Positions 5,663 to 14,400 of a stretch of 64,000 nucleotides of DNA are shown piece after piece. The notes under the pieces are model-generated. The model made no database searches. It was not told the origin of the DNA and saw nothing but the letters and a program-made list of their open reading frames with translations. The translations under genes were made by a program, and so were the position numbers. Origin of the DNA: an uncultured Treponema sp. (GTDB lineage: Bacteria > Spirochaetota > Spirochaetia > Treponematales > Treponemataceae); assembly GCA_900319625.1 (NCBI GenBank), contig ONPD01000002.1:62001-126000 (forward strand). The letters are read 5' to 3'. Position 1 is the first letter of the stretch. Every line of letters begins with the position of its first letter.

Positions 5663-7747
5663 TTAATTCAATTCTGGCTCACCGCCAAATAGGAAGCGGG
5701 GACGACAGCCAAGCGAGGCACTAGCGCCGAGGTGGTAGGCATGGCCGTTGTCGGCGACAAAGCAGGCGGCAGACGAACTGGTAACAGAAATCAGCCAGAA
5801 ATTATATTCAAGTCCTACTGCTAATTCTGGCATTAACCCAAATAAAGCTAACAATGTGCAGGCTGTTCCTGACTGATAGCCGTTGCCGAAAATAGAACTT
5901 CCATATATTTCTACTTCGGACATTGGAGAAAGGTATCTTAAAGCACTTGCCCAACCCCAAGTTGCATCTCCCTGTGGTTCAAGAGGATTAAACCCGATAA
6001 TTCGTGATGAGCCGAAGAAAGTATTAATTTTACCGAGAACGCTAGGGCCTTCCATTACAGCTTTAATGTTAGAAGAAGGATAACCGCCTGAAGTTGTATT
6101 AGTTGTATTCCATTGAGCCGAAGCCATAGAATAATCCGGCACGATAACAGCATGGTGTTTATCAACTTTCGTCGGATGACCCCTTTTCATATAAGCATCC
6201 AAATCGGCTATTCGGCAAACTCTGTTTGAATCATTTGTATCAATGAAATAGTCGCCCGTCCATACATCGCTGAATGAGCCGTCTGCAATCATATTAAAAA
6301 CTTCTTTGATTGTATAACCTAATCCGGGATATGTCGGTGCACCTGGAAAAGGCGTCGTCGGATAAAGCGTGTTCGGGTCACCATTCAAACAGCGGCCGCG
6401 GAAAATGTTACGGTGCATAACCGCAGAATTTAAATACCCGCTGATCACACTGAGCTTATTACAAAACTCATTAAGTGCAGTCAAAGCAAGCTCAACACTT
6501 GTCTTGTTCACACCGTCAATACTAAGCGGAGTTAAAAGCGTTTTCGGCTGCAGGTCCGGCAACGCCGCAAGTGCCTGTTGTACCTGCGTATCAGTAAATC
6601 CTGCAGCCTCAGCACGCTTAGCAGTATTATTCCATTTAAGGACTTTACCATCTGCCAGGTCCGCTTCCTCCGCACGTGTCAAAAGCGGCTGATTCTCTGA
6701 CGCGTCAATAGCGTTATCAGTTACGCTGATATAGTAAAGCAAAGTGTATTTTGTAAGCGCTTCAAGAGCCGCAATCAAGCCTGCATCACTTACGGCCGTA
6801 TCAAAGACAAAAGCACCGTCCGTTACAGAAAGAATTTCCTTCCAGTCCTCGCCGTCATAATGGAAGTAAGCGCTTTCCGATTCCAGCCAAACAACATTTT
6901 CAAGCGTAATCGAGTTTGCATTTGTAATGATGTGCTGCGGATAATTTTCTGCGGCGTTATGTGTCAATCCTGAATAATGTACGCCGTTGAATACACAAAG
7001 ATTCTGATAGGTAGTTGCAGTGTTGGAAGCGCTGTCCGCAACGCGCCAGGTGCCGTCTTTATCCACTGCAATAGTTGCCATTTTGCCGTTACCGTCATAG
7101 TTTACAACCGCAAGGCCGGCCGCACTTCCCGGTGCAATCCCGTGCGAAGCCGCAAGGCGTGCAATGTAATAATCCTGCGCCGTTGCCGTTTCCTGCTGGT
7201 CAATAGTAGTAACGCCTGCTACGTTCAAGTTTCCTTCAATGGAAACATCACCCTTGAAAGTCGAAGATTTGTCTACTTCTAAATCGTCTTTTACAGTTGT
7301 TTTCCCTGTAACTTCCAAAGTCCCGCCAACAGACTGATTTCCCGTTACGCTCTGATTACCGCCGATTGCGGCCGCCCCGGAAGTCTCAAGACTGGCACCT
7401 TCAAGCTTACCAGTAGCAGTTACACCACCGGTAACCGATGTATCACCGCCAAAACTTGCAGCCCCGGAAGTTTCCAGTGTGCCGGTAATAGAAGTATTCC
7501 CGTTTACGTCCAGTCCGTTTTCTGTGTCGATACTGTCTGTCTTAATTCCACCGTTAAATGTTTTCTTTCCGGAAAAAGCCTGAGCGCCGGTAGTAACATA
7601 TCCGCGTGCGCTTGCCGAAGCGTCCGGCGCACTTTTATGAAAGTTTTCAACGCTGATTCTGTGTGTTGTGCCGTCAGGGCCAGTAATCATAAGTTCATCG
7701 TTCTGATTTGCCGAAGTCTGTTCGGTCCAGGTTTTAGGTGTCTGCAT
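5663..7747 (-). CDS. DGR-diversified tail fibre / receptor-binding protein
   Basis: This 694-aa phage tail protein is the mutagenesis target. The N-terminal part (about 1-60) is probably the attachment region. Residues 60-190 are Gly/Thr/Ser-rich short repeats (GNTSITG, GGTLEVTG) typical of trimeric beta-helical fibres. A mixed middle follows. The C-terminal domain (about 450-694) ends in SVTSSSAACFVADNG...GCRPRFLFG, the C-type-lectin-like ending (RPRF-[LI]) of DGR targets. VR codes for residues 654-684. AAAGGAG precedes the ATG at 7747. By analogy with BPP-1 Mtd, variation here would change host receptor choice. The protein is nearly twice the length of Mtd. Confidence 0.93.
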   Translation of the reverse strand: MQTPKTWTEQTSANQNDELMITGPDGTTHRISVENFHKSAPDASASARGYVTTGAQAFSGKKTFNGGIKTDSIDTENGLDVNGNTSITGTLETSGAASFGGDTSVTGGVTATGKLEGASLETSGAAAIGGNQSVTGNQSVGGTLEVTGKTTVKDDLEVDKSSTFKGDVSIEGNLNVAGVTTIDQQETATAQDYYIARLAASHGIAPGSAAGLAVVNYDGNGKMATIAVDKDGTWRVADSASNTATTYQNLCVFNGVHYSGLTHNAAENYPQHIITNANSITLENVVWLESESAYFHYDGEDWKEILSVTDGAFVFDTAVSDAGLIAALEALTKYTLLYYISVTDNAIDASENQPLLTRAEEADLADGKVLKWNNTAKRAEAAGFTDTQVQQALAALPDLQPKTLLTPLSIDGVNKTSVELALTALNEFCNKLSVISGYLNSAVMHRNIFRGRCLNGDPNTLYPTTPFPGAPTYPGLGYTIKEVFNMIADGSFSDVWTGDYFIDTNDSNRVCRIADLDAYMKRGHPTKVDKHHAVIVPDYSMASAQWNTTNTTSGGYPSSNIKAVMEGPSVLGKINTFFGSSRIIGFNPLEPQGDATWGWASALRYLSPMSEVEIYGSSIFGNGYQSGTACTLLALFGLMPELAVGLEYNFWLISVTSSSAACFVADNGHAYHLGASASLGCRPRFLFGGEPELN
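5697..5788 (-). repeat. DGR variable repeat (VR)
   Basis: The 92-bp 3' part of the target gene, a partial copy of TR. Thirteen of about 30 codons encode a different residue from the TR reading, nearly all Asn in TR (to Ser, Thr, Ala, Phe, His, Tyr, Leu), plus one Asp to Gly and one Ile to Val. One Asn codon is unchanged. Changes sit in the first two positions of AAY codons, so stop codons cannot arise there. The fixed end GCRPR corresponds to the shared 14-bp GC-rich segment at 5697-5710. Confidence 0.95.
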
Positions 7748-7750
7748 TTT

Positions 7751-8128
7751 TTATTCTCCTTTCTTTTCAGTCCATGATTTAATCGGCTCTCCCTGCGCTG
7801 TCTGTTCGACAAACACCGGAAGCGGTTTGTTTTCATCCGGGATAACATCCTTAAATGAATTGTCAAAATCATCATCGATGTTAAAATCCTTAAACTTTGC
7901 CTTCAAAAGCTTATAAAACGGCGTCATTGCAAAATCAGCATTCAGAATAAAGCAGTCGCGCATAGATGGCTTTTTGCCACTTACCCGCGCTTCCTTATTA
8001 AGCCAGCTGTACACCGTTATCCTTAAAGTAATTCCCGTCTTATCGTCCGAAGAAATCCGCACGTCCTTTATCTTGTGATAGGTAAACTCCGCGCCGTACT
8101 CGTTTTCAACATTTCCTGCTATTGCCAT
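7751..8128 (-). CDS. Uncharacterised phage protein upstream of the DGR target
   Basis: A 125-aa soluble alpha/beta-type protein with Lys/Asp-rich segments, no signal and no membrane helix. It ends three bases before the target's ATG, and so is likely co-translated with the diversified tail protein. It might be a fibre chaperone or a minor tail protein, but no family was recognised. The start at 8128 lacks a strong ribosome site. A candidate promoter element lies about 32 bases upstream. Confidence 0.65.
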   Translation of the reverse strand: MAIAGNVENEYGAEFTYHKIKDVRISSDDKTGITLRITVYSWLNKEARVSGKKPSMRDCFILNADFAMTPFYKLLKAKFKDFNIDDDFDNSFKDVIPDENKPLPVFVEQTAQGEPIKSWTEKKGE

Positions 8129-8159
8129 ACCACAATGATAGTGCAGCCCTTTTTAATAG

Positions 8160-8171
8160 GTCATAAACAAG
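8160..8171 (-). promoter_or_regulatory. Candidate prophage promoter element
   Basis: The minus strand reads CTTGTTTATGAC, shared with 32095-32105 and nearly with 21079-21090. A sigma-70-like reading gives ATGACC and TATCAT 18 bases apart. It would serve the gene at 8128 and the DGR genes below it. Confidence 0.4.
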
Positions 8172-8222
8172 AAAGAAATAAAGAAAAATGTTTTTGTGCA
8201 GTCCTGCCGATAATTAGCAAAT

Positions 8223-8855
8223 ATGGAAATTGTTTTAATTATTTTAGGTTTTATAGCAATTCTGTTAAAACCAGTTTTAAGACTTATTAATAGTTATAGG
8301 AATGATTATATGTCAAAAGAAATTATTAAAAATCAAGCTACAAAAGAAATTGAAAAAATCATTGATTGTTCAATAAAAATAACTAAGAATATTCAGAAAT
8401 ACTACAATCTGCCTTATAATTTAGTTGTTTTTGAAAATATAATATTTTTATTATTTTTAAATGATTTAAAGCTTACTATAAGAAATATGCCTGAAAAATA
8501 TAAAGATTTAATTTTATCAGGTCTTTTTGGTGCTTTAGAAAAAACTAAAGCTCTTGATTATCAAAAATATAAAGATAACATATTAAATGTTATTGATTTG
8601 AGATTTCAAACTTATGCAAAAATCTATGAACAATATGATGTATTTGAAACTGGATTCCTTGAAAATGTTTTTAAATATCAAGCAGATTTATTTTTTGTAA
8701 TAGGTAAAGAAAAAATACTGTCAAATTATAATCCATTTCAAGATTCATCTGATTATCAGTTAAAAACAAAATGTACAAATACATCTTTAATAAATCTTAT
8801 TTCAACTAAGCTTGTTGATAATGTAGAACTTATTTTAGATTTTTATAAAGACTAA
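8223..8855 (+). CDS. Membrane-anchored cargo protein, function unknown
   Basis: A 210-aa protein on the strand opposite to the phage operons, with one N-terminal membrane helix (about residues 3-18). A cytoplasmic, Lys/Ile/Asn-rich, mainly helical body follows. The codons are clearly richer in A and T than those of the neighbouring phage genes, which points to separate acquisition. Together with the lipoprotein gene behind it, it forms a two-gene insert between tail fibre and DGR. Such inserts (morons) often act in the lysogen, for example against superinfection, but nothing in the sequence proves that. No clear ribosome site was seen. Confidence 0.65.
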   Translation: MEIVLIILGFIAILLKPVLRLINSYRNDYMSKEIIKNQATKEIEKIIDCSIKITKNIQKYYNLPYNLVVFENIIFLLFLNDLKLTIRNMPEKYKDLILSGLFGALEKTKALDYQKYKDNILNVIDLRFQTYAKIYEQYDVFETGFLENVFKYQADLFFVIGKEKILSNYNPFQDSSDYQLKTKCTNTSLINLISTKLVDNVELILDFYKD

Positions 8856-8867
8856 AATAAGTTTTTA

Positions 8868-8896
8868 TTGCCAAAAGCATTATTATGCTTTATAAC
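8868..8896 (+). promoter_or_regulatory. Sigma-70 promoter of the cargo lipoprotein gene
   Basis: TTGCCA (8868-8873) and TATAAC (8891-8896) are separated by exactly 17 bases. The start codon at 8906 is only about ten bases past the -10 box, so the message would have almost no leader. Confidence 0.6.
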
Positions 8897-8905
8897 AGAA
8901 TTGCT

Positions 8906-9394
8906 ATGAAAAAACTATTTTTCCTTTTATTTCCATTATTTTTATTTTCAAGTTGTGAATATATTGCGGATAAGATTTGGACTAAAGAAGATATTACCTA
9001 CATTAATAAATCGTCTTATGAAGTTATTTTTACGGATGAGGATAAAGCGCAATTTACATTACCTGCCGGAAGTAGCTGCACTGCAAAAGGGTACGGAAGC
9101 CCTAACGTCACTATAATTAATAACGTTCCTGTAAATTATTCCAAAGATTCGTATTCCGGCACTTTTACCGATATGACGCCTACAACTATTATTATAAAAA
9201 ATACAAAAAACGAAGCTGTTATATTCCGTTGTGGAAATAGTAAATATAACTATAAAGAAACGTTGCCGGCTTCTTCTGAAAAAACTTTGAAAGTATTTTC
9301 CTATGATGGTATTTCTGTCCTCTCTGAAAAACAAACATTCGCAATTTCTTTTACTACAAACACTGTAAATGAAATAATTTATATTTATATTTAA
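8906..9394 (+). CDS. Cargo lipoprotein, function unknown
   Basis: A 162-aa protein with a type II signal: MKKLFFLLFPLFLFSSC, with Cys at residue 17 following LFSS. The body is Thr/Ser/Asn-rich and likely beta-structured. ATG at 8906 is preferred over 8885 because it begins the signal peptide exactly. It has its own promoter and runs against the phage operons; its stop overlaps the convergent tail-fibre stop. A lipoprotein expressed from a prophage could alter the cell surface or block infection by related phages. This is inference from position and topology. Confidence 0.75.
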   Translation: MKKLFFLLFPLFLFSSCEYIADKIWTKEDITYINKSSYEVIFTDEDKAQFTLPAGSSCTAKGYGSPNVTIINNVPVNYSKDSYSGTFTDMTPTTIIIKNTKNEAVIFRCGNSKYNYKETLPASSEKTLKVFSYDGISVLSEKQTFAISFTTNTVNEIIYIYI

Positions 9395-11481
9395 ACTATT
9401 CTTAAATACCCATTTGTATCGCGCCATATTGTCCCTGAAGCAGCGGGCTGTCCTGTAGGAATATTAAGAAATTTTAGAGTTTTTGAACCTACAGGAATTA
9501 TAGATTTTGCCGTTACCGTATAAGGGTAGTCTACTGTTGTAATATCATCTACAAGCTTACTTTCGTCAACGTTTTCAACTCTTCTTGAGTTAAAACTAAC
9601 GGAGCCTAACGTATTCCCTTCTTGATCCTTAAAAGTAACGGTTACTATATAGTATAATACATATACAATAAATCTCTCAAAATCTATTCTTTTTTGATAA
9701 CTTACAGTAACACTATGATAATTGTATCCGGCGGTTTGTCCTTGTACTGCATATCCAAAAAAAGCATTAACAGCGGCAGCATTTTTAAACTCAAAAGATT
9801 CTCCTGCATTATGCGATATTACAGTCGTACTGCCCGGTTGTAAATTTGAGCAATATATAGTGCCATTTTCAATATTTCCCCTTATATATGAATTTTCACC
9901 AAGGGTAACGTTCCCCTTAATTTCTACGGTTTGATCAATAACAGTATTTCCACCAATAGCGCAATTTCCGCCTATATTTGTAGTCCCGATAATATTACAA
10001 TTTCCACCTATTTGTGTATTTCCATTTGCCCATATATTACCGTCTGCGTCAATCTTCAATCCGCTTTTTATCAGCTCTGTATTAATAAACTCTGTTTTCT
10101 TAGAAGTAATACTTCCGTTTGTATCAAGAATAATCGTTCTTACTGACAAACTGTTAAGTGCTGCCTGGTTGCCAAAGAATGAATTGGCAAAAAGTGTTGC
10201 AAAATATCCATCTGTAATATCATGCAAAGACAAAACATCTTCCAGGCAGGACATATAGTATTCCTGATTCTGCGGTTGCGTTGCGTCCAAAAACTGCCAG
10301 GCAGGAGTTGCGCCCTCAACGTATTTATAAATCTTTGAATACTGCCAGTTTACGCCGCCTGCTGTGTGGTTTGTTCCTGAATAAACAAAAAACTGGCCGT
10401 CCCTTGCGTTCTGCGGTACGGTAGCAAAAATTCCAAGATAGCGCTCTCCAACCGGGTTAAACTTTCCGCTTTCATCCACGACATTAACAATTTCATCCTG
10501 TACTACTCCCGGGAAGTGACCTGTAAGATTAGAATAATCGGCCATACATGTAAAATAACGCCAGTCGTTTTCTGCCACTTCGTGCCAGGCCGCATTTTGA
10601 TAGTAGTAAACTTTGTTAGCCGTAAAGTTATGATTACCAGTTCCGGGGGTTCCAAAAGTAAAAAGCGGTTCTCCGTTGGTGTAAAGCTGTTCACCGTTTG
10701 TATAAAGTTCCTCACAATCCAGGCTGGTTCCGTTCGTAAAAAGCCATTGTCCGTTTACATAAAGCACTTCGCCATTTGTATAAAGCGGCTCTGTAATGCT
10801 GAAATTGTCTGACGCTAAGAAAAACTGTCCTTCCTGAATGTAAAGTAATTCATCGGCAATATCGTCAAAAACCCCTAGATACTCTCCACCCTGAATAGTC
10901 CATTTGCCGCCCGTGTACTGGTAAAAGCGGCCGTGAAAAACCCTTACTTCGTTATCTTCTCCCACTTCGTCAAAAGATACCAAGACCTTCAGAAAGTAAT
11001 CATCATTCAGGTTAGAAGTAATTCTAGTCTGCGTCATTTTTTCAGAATAGTAATAGCTTGAAAATTGGCTGTTAAACTCATCGCGGTTCTGAAGAATAGT
11101 TGATGCTTCCATATCATCAAAAAGAGAAAGGGTAACAAAGAGATATTTTCTAAGCTCTTCGTAAGTCTGCACATAGTCATTCCACCAGTCAGTACCTGCA
11201 AGTCCCCTTTCGCCTGCCTGATAGAGGAGGGCAGCATAGCTTTGTGTAATTGCTTCCCATTCCTTTTTCAAAATCTTTTTTTCAACAGGCGTAATCTTTC
11301 CGTCATCAGAAAGCTTTGACCAGTAGTCAGTAACTTTCGATTCTGTGATGCTTGTTTCCTGCTGGATCATGTCTACGGAGCGTTTTATCTCCCTGATGTT
11401 TTTGGACTTAACTTCGCCTAAAACTTCAATACTTCCAAAAACAGCATGTTCGCCCGCGTGATTTGCCTGTCGTAATCTCAT
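9391..11481 (-). CDS. Tail fibre / tail-associated protein with two repeat regions
   Basis: A 696-aa protein. Residues 1-120 are helical. Residues about 230-280 hold tandem LYTNGE-type units (LYTNGE, LYVNGQ, LFTNGT, then LYTNGE twice). Residues about 474-534 form left-handed-helix-like turns (GNTQIGGNCNIIG, GGNCAIGGNT, LGENSYIRGN). The C-terminal end ASGTIWRDTNGYLRIV is a common close of phage tail fibres. AAGGAA precedes the ATG at 11481. It lies between the giant ejection protein and the cargo genes, so it is probably the fibre that links the tail to the diversified receptor-binding protein. Confidence 0.8.
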   Translation of the reverse strand: MRLRQANHAGEHAVFGSIEVLGEVKSKNIREIKRSVDMIQQETSITESKVTDYWSKLSDDGKITPVEKKILKKEWEAITQSYAALLYQAGERGLAGTDWWNDYVQTYEELRKYLFVTLSLFDDMEASTILQNRDEFNSQFSSYYYSEKMTQTRITSNLNDDYFLKVLVSFDEVGEDNEVRVFHGRFYQYTGGKWTIQGGEYLGVFDDIADELLYIQEGQFFLASDNFSITEPLYTNGEVLYVNGQWLFTNGTSLDCEELYTNGEQLYTNGEPLFTFGTPGTGNHNFTANKVYYYQNAAWHEVAENDWRYFTCMADYSNLTGHFPGVVQDEIVNVVDESGKFNPVGERYLGIFATVPQNARDGQFFVYSGTNHTAGGVNWQYSKIYKYVEGATPAWQFLDATQPQNQEYYMSCLEDVLSLHDITDGYFATLFANSFFGNQAALNSLSVRTIILDTNGSITSKKTEFINTELIKSGLKIDADGNIWANGNTQIGGNCNIIGTTNIGGNCAIGGNTVIDQTVEIKGNVTLGENSYIRGNIENGTIYCSNLQPGSTTVISHNAGESFEFKNAAAVNAFFGYAVQGQTAGYNYHSVTVSYQKRIDFERFIVYVLYYIVTVTFKDQEGNTLGSVSFNSRRVENVDESKLVDDITTVDYPYTVTAKSIIPVGSKTLKFLNIPTGQPAASGTIWRDTNGYLRIV

Positions 11482-11490
11482 AACCTTTCC

Positions 11491-14400
11491 TTACTCTCCA
11501 AGTATATCACCCATAAACCCGTACACGTCACCAACTCCGCGCTTTAAGTTCACGTCGCCTTCTTTGAACGGTTTACCCAAAAGCTTGTAAATCTCTTTAG
11601 TTCCTGATACAGGTGCGCCAAGTCCAAGTCCGATTCCTTCTGCCGTAAGTGCAGCAGCTTTCTTGAAGTCGCCTTTAGTTGCCTTTGTAAGCGCGTTCAA
11701 AAGCTTTGTTGCTGTCGGTGTCATATCCGTTCCGCTGGAAGCAAAGTTACGTTTACCAGTTATTGCTATATCCATAAAGTTTGTAAACTCACTTCCTAGC
11801 ATAGGAATAGCGTCGGTAAACTGTGTTGTAGAGTAGAAAATAAGGTTTCTAAGCGCCTGCAAGTCCTTGTCCTCGCCGTCGTCGCCCATAAGTCCGTCCA
11901 TAACACTGTTCATAAAGATTCCGGCCAAAACATACCCAAAGACAGTTCCCGCAATTCGCGCAAATTCCTTCTGTCTTACCGCATAAGGAATATCGTAGCG
12001 GATATTCTGCCATATAACGTTGAGTGAGGTTTGGAATTGCAGGAATGCTTTCATAGCTTCTGATTTGCCTTTAAACATTGGCGCTAAGTCAGAAAGTCGG
12101 GAAGAAGGCTGACACTGGCGCGTACAGTCGTCCGCATACTGAATGGACAGAAGTTCCAGATCGTCCGTGTATTCCTGATAGGCCTTAGCCTTAATTTTAT
12201 CTTCCGTCAGATAGCCTTCTGATTCAGGCTCTAAACCAGCGTTTTTTTCTGTAAGTTCTGCAATTCTGTTTTGTATCTTTGCTTCGTTTGCTTTCTGTAG
12301 TCTTGCATACTCTTTTTTATAGCAGGCATACCAGCCCGGCGCAACGCAGGCCCAGTCGATCCACTCTAAGCCCTGCATACCCATTGCAGTAATTTTACTC
12401 CAATTCTTATCAAGCTTACTCTTTGCGTTTTCCTTCACTTCATCAACAAGATCTTTCATAGGGTCAAAGCTTCTTGTTTTCATAAACACCGACTTTTCTT
12501 TAATTGTGTCATAAATCTTTTTACCCGGTGTAAGACATTCGACACAAGCTGCCAAGTATTCTGCTGGATTTACAAACTGCATATATGGCCATGGGGATGT
12601 TAATCCCTGCTTAATAATACCTGAGGCTTTCCAGCCAAGATAAGCCGGTGCAGTTCTTCCGCGTAATGTGTGCAAAAACTCCGAGCCTGCTTCGATTATC
12701 TTTCCTGCATTAGGGTTAGCAACTTCACTTATATAATTGTCAATGTATTCAACTGCATATTTACCATATCTTGATTCGATAATACCTCTTGTATATGTAG
12801 AATCCCGTCCGGTATAAACATCACGCAATAATTTTACATAAGGTGCATAAGCTATAAAATGTTCCGTTCTTTCAACCGAACTAGCCCAAGTCTTAAATAA
12901 ACCCGTCTGTACCGGCTTTTGATTCAGCGGTGATATTTTCTTTCGCTGCTGGGTCATACCTTTGTTTACTCCGGCTCTGTCCTGTCCGTAAGCTCTTAAT
13001 AAATCTTCCTGTACCTGCTTTTCGTTTGTTTCGCCGTTTGCTTCAAGTCTTACAAGTGGTACATAACAGTTTACACGGTTAACCGGTAAGTTGAATTCAT
13101 TAATGCTTACTTCGTTCATTCGTTCGTACTGATCCGCATAGTCATTCTGAATAACCTGCATAAGCGCATAGAATTTAGGATTTTCTTCAAGAAACTTATT
13201 TGCAGCTTTCAGAACAGTAGACCAGCGCTCTTTACACAAGCTGATATACTGCTGTGCGCCCGGTGTGCGGTTTATTAAATCTTCCATTTCTGCGTCTTTC
13301 AGGTCTTTATCAAGCTCAGCCCAAGCCTGCTTTTGTTCCTGTGTTGCGCTATCGCTTCCCATAACTCCGAACATAACGGCATTGCGGCTTGTCGGTGCAA
13401 AATCATCATTTGCGGCAAGCCCTGTTAATCCGTCTGCGACTTTGCTTTCATCTTCTTCAAAATCCTTGTCGGCAGCTAAGAAGTATAAAAGTTCATCTAC
13501 ACTAAACTTTGTACCAAGTTCCTTAACTTCAACTATGCTGGCAAGTTCAAACTCGTTGATTTTGTTGTCTTTCATCATGCCTTTTACGGCTTCGCTTCTT
13601 TTTACAATAGATCGCTGTTTTGAACTAAAACAGTCGTTTTCCTGCCTGTAAAGAAGCTGATAGTTTGCGCCTTCTTTGTTTCCATCAAGTATTCGTGCAA
13701 CGCGAAGCATATTTGCGTCGTCATATCCATTAAATAATCTGTCTAGTTTTGCTAAAAATCCACTTTTCTTTGCAGCTTCCGTACCCTTAAAGTCTTTTGA
13801 CTTTCCAAGTATTTTTGCAATTTTCTTTTCTTTTTTTGCCTTAATCTCCGGCGGATCATCATCATTGATTACAATTCCCGTATTTCTTACGGTGTCTTCA
13901 ATCAATTTTCGATAGCCTTGCGCTTCTCGTTTTCTTGCAAGTATTTTAGCCTTGCGGAGTTCTACACCTTCCTTATGTAAATTATTTACTACCTGCGCAA
14001 GCCTTAAGAGGTCGTCAGTGGTCCAGGTTACGAAAGACTGATTAACAATTTTGTCAAACAATTCGTCGCCTACTGCGTCTTTTACCATTTGGCCTATTTC
14101 GTTAGAAAACTCCAAAACGTAAGTTTTTTCCGTCTGCTGTTTACCGTTGGCGTCCATAACCGGATAGCCTTCTTCATCATATACAGGGCGTTCAACTTCT
14201 TTTGTAGTTATATCAAGCTGTAAAGTTTTTCGTCTTTCTTCTGCAAGCTCTGCAAGATTAAGCCACCTTACCCAGTTTTCTTTTGGTAGATGTTTAATAG
14301 CATAGCTTTCTTCTGCTATTCCCCAGCTTTCAAAGTCTTCAAGTTTGGTTGCGTTTTCCAGCGACTTATAAAAATCCTGAAATACCTGAGTATCATTTTT

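Noticed and set aside
10640..10800. CRISPR-like spaced repeats
   Set aside because: The repeats code for LYTNGE units in frame and vary in sequence; there are no constant spacers and no cas genes.
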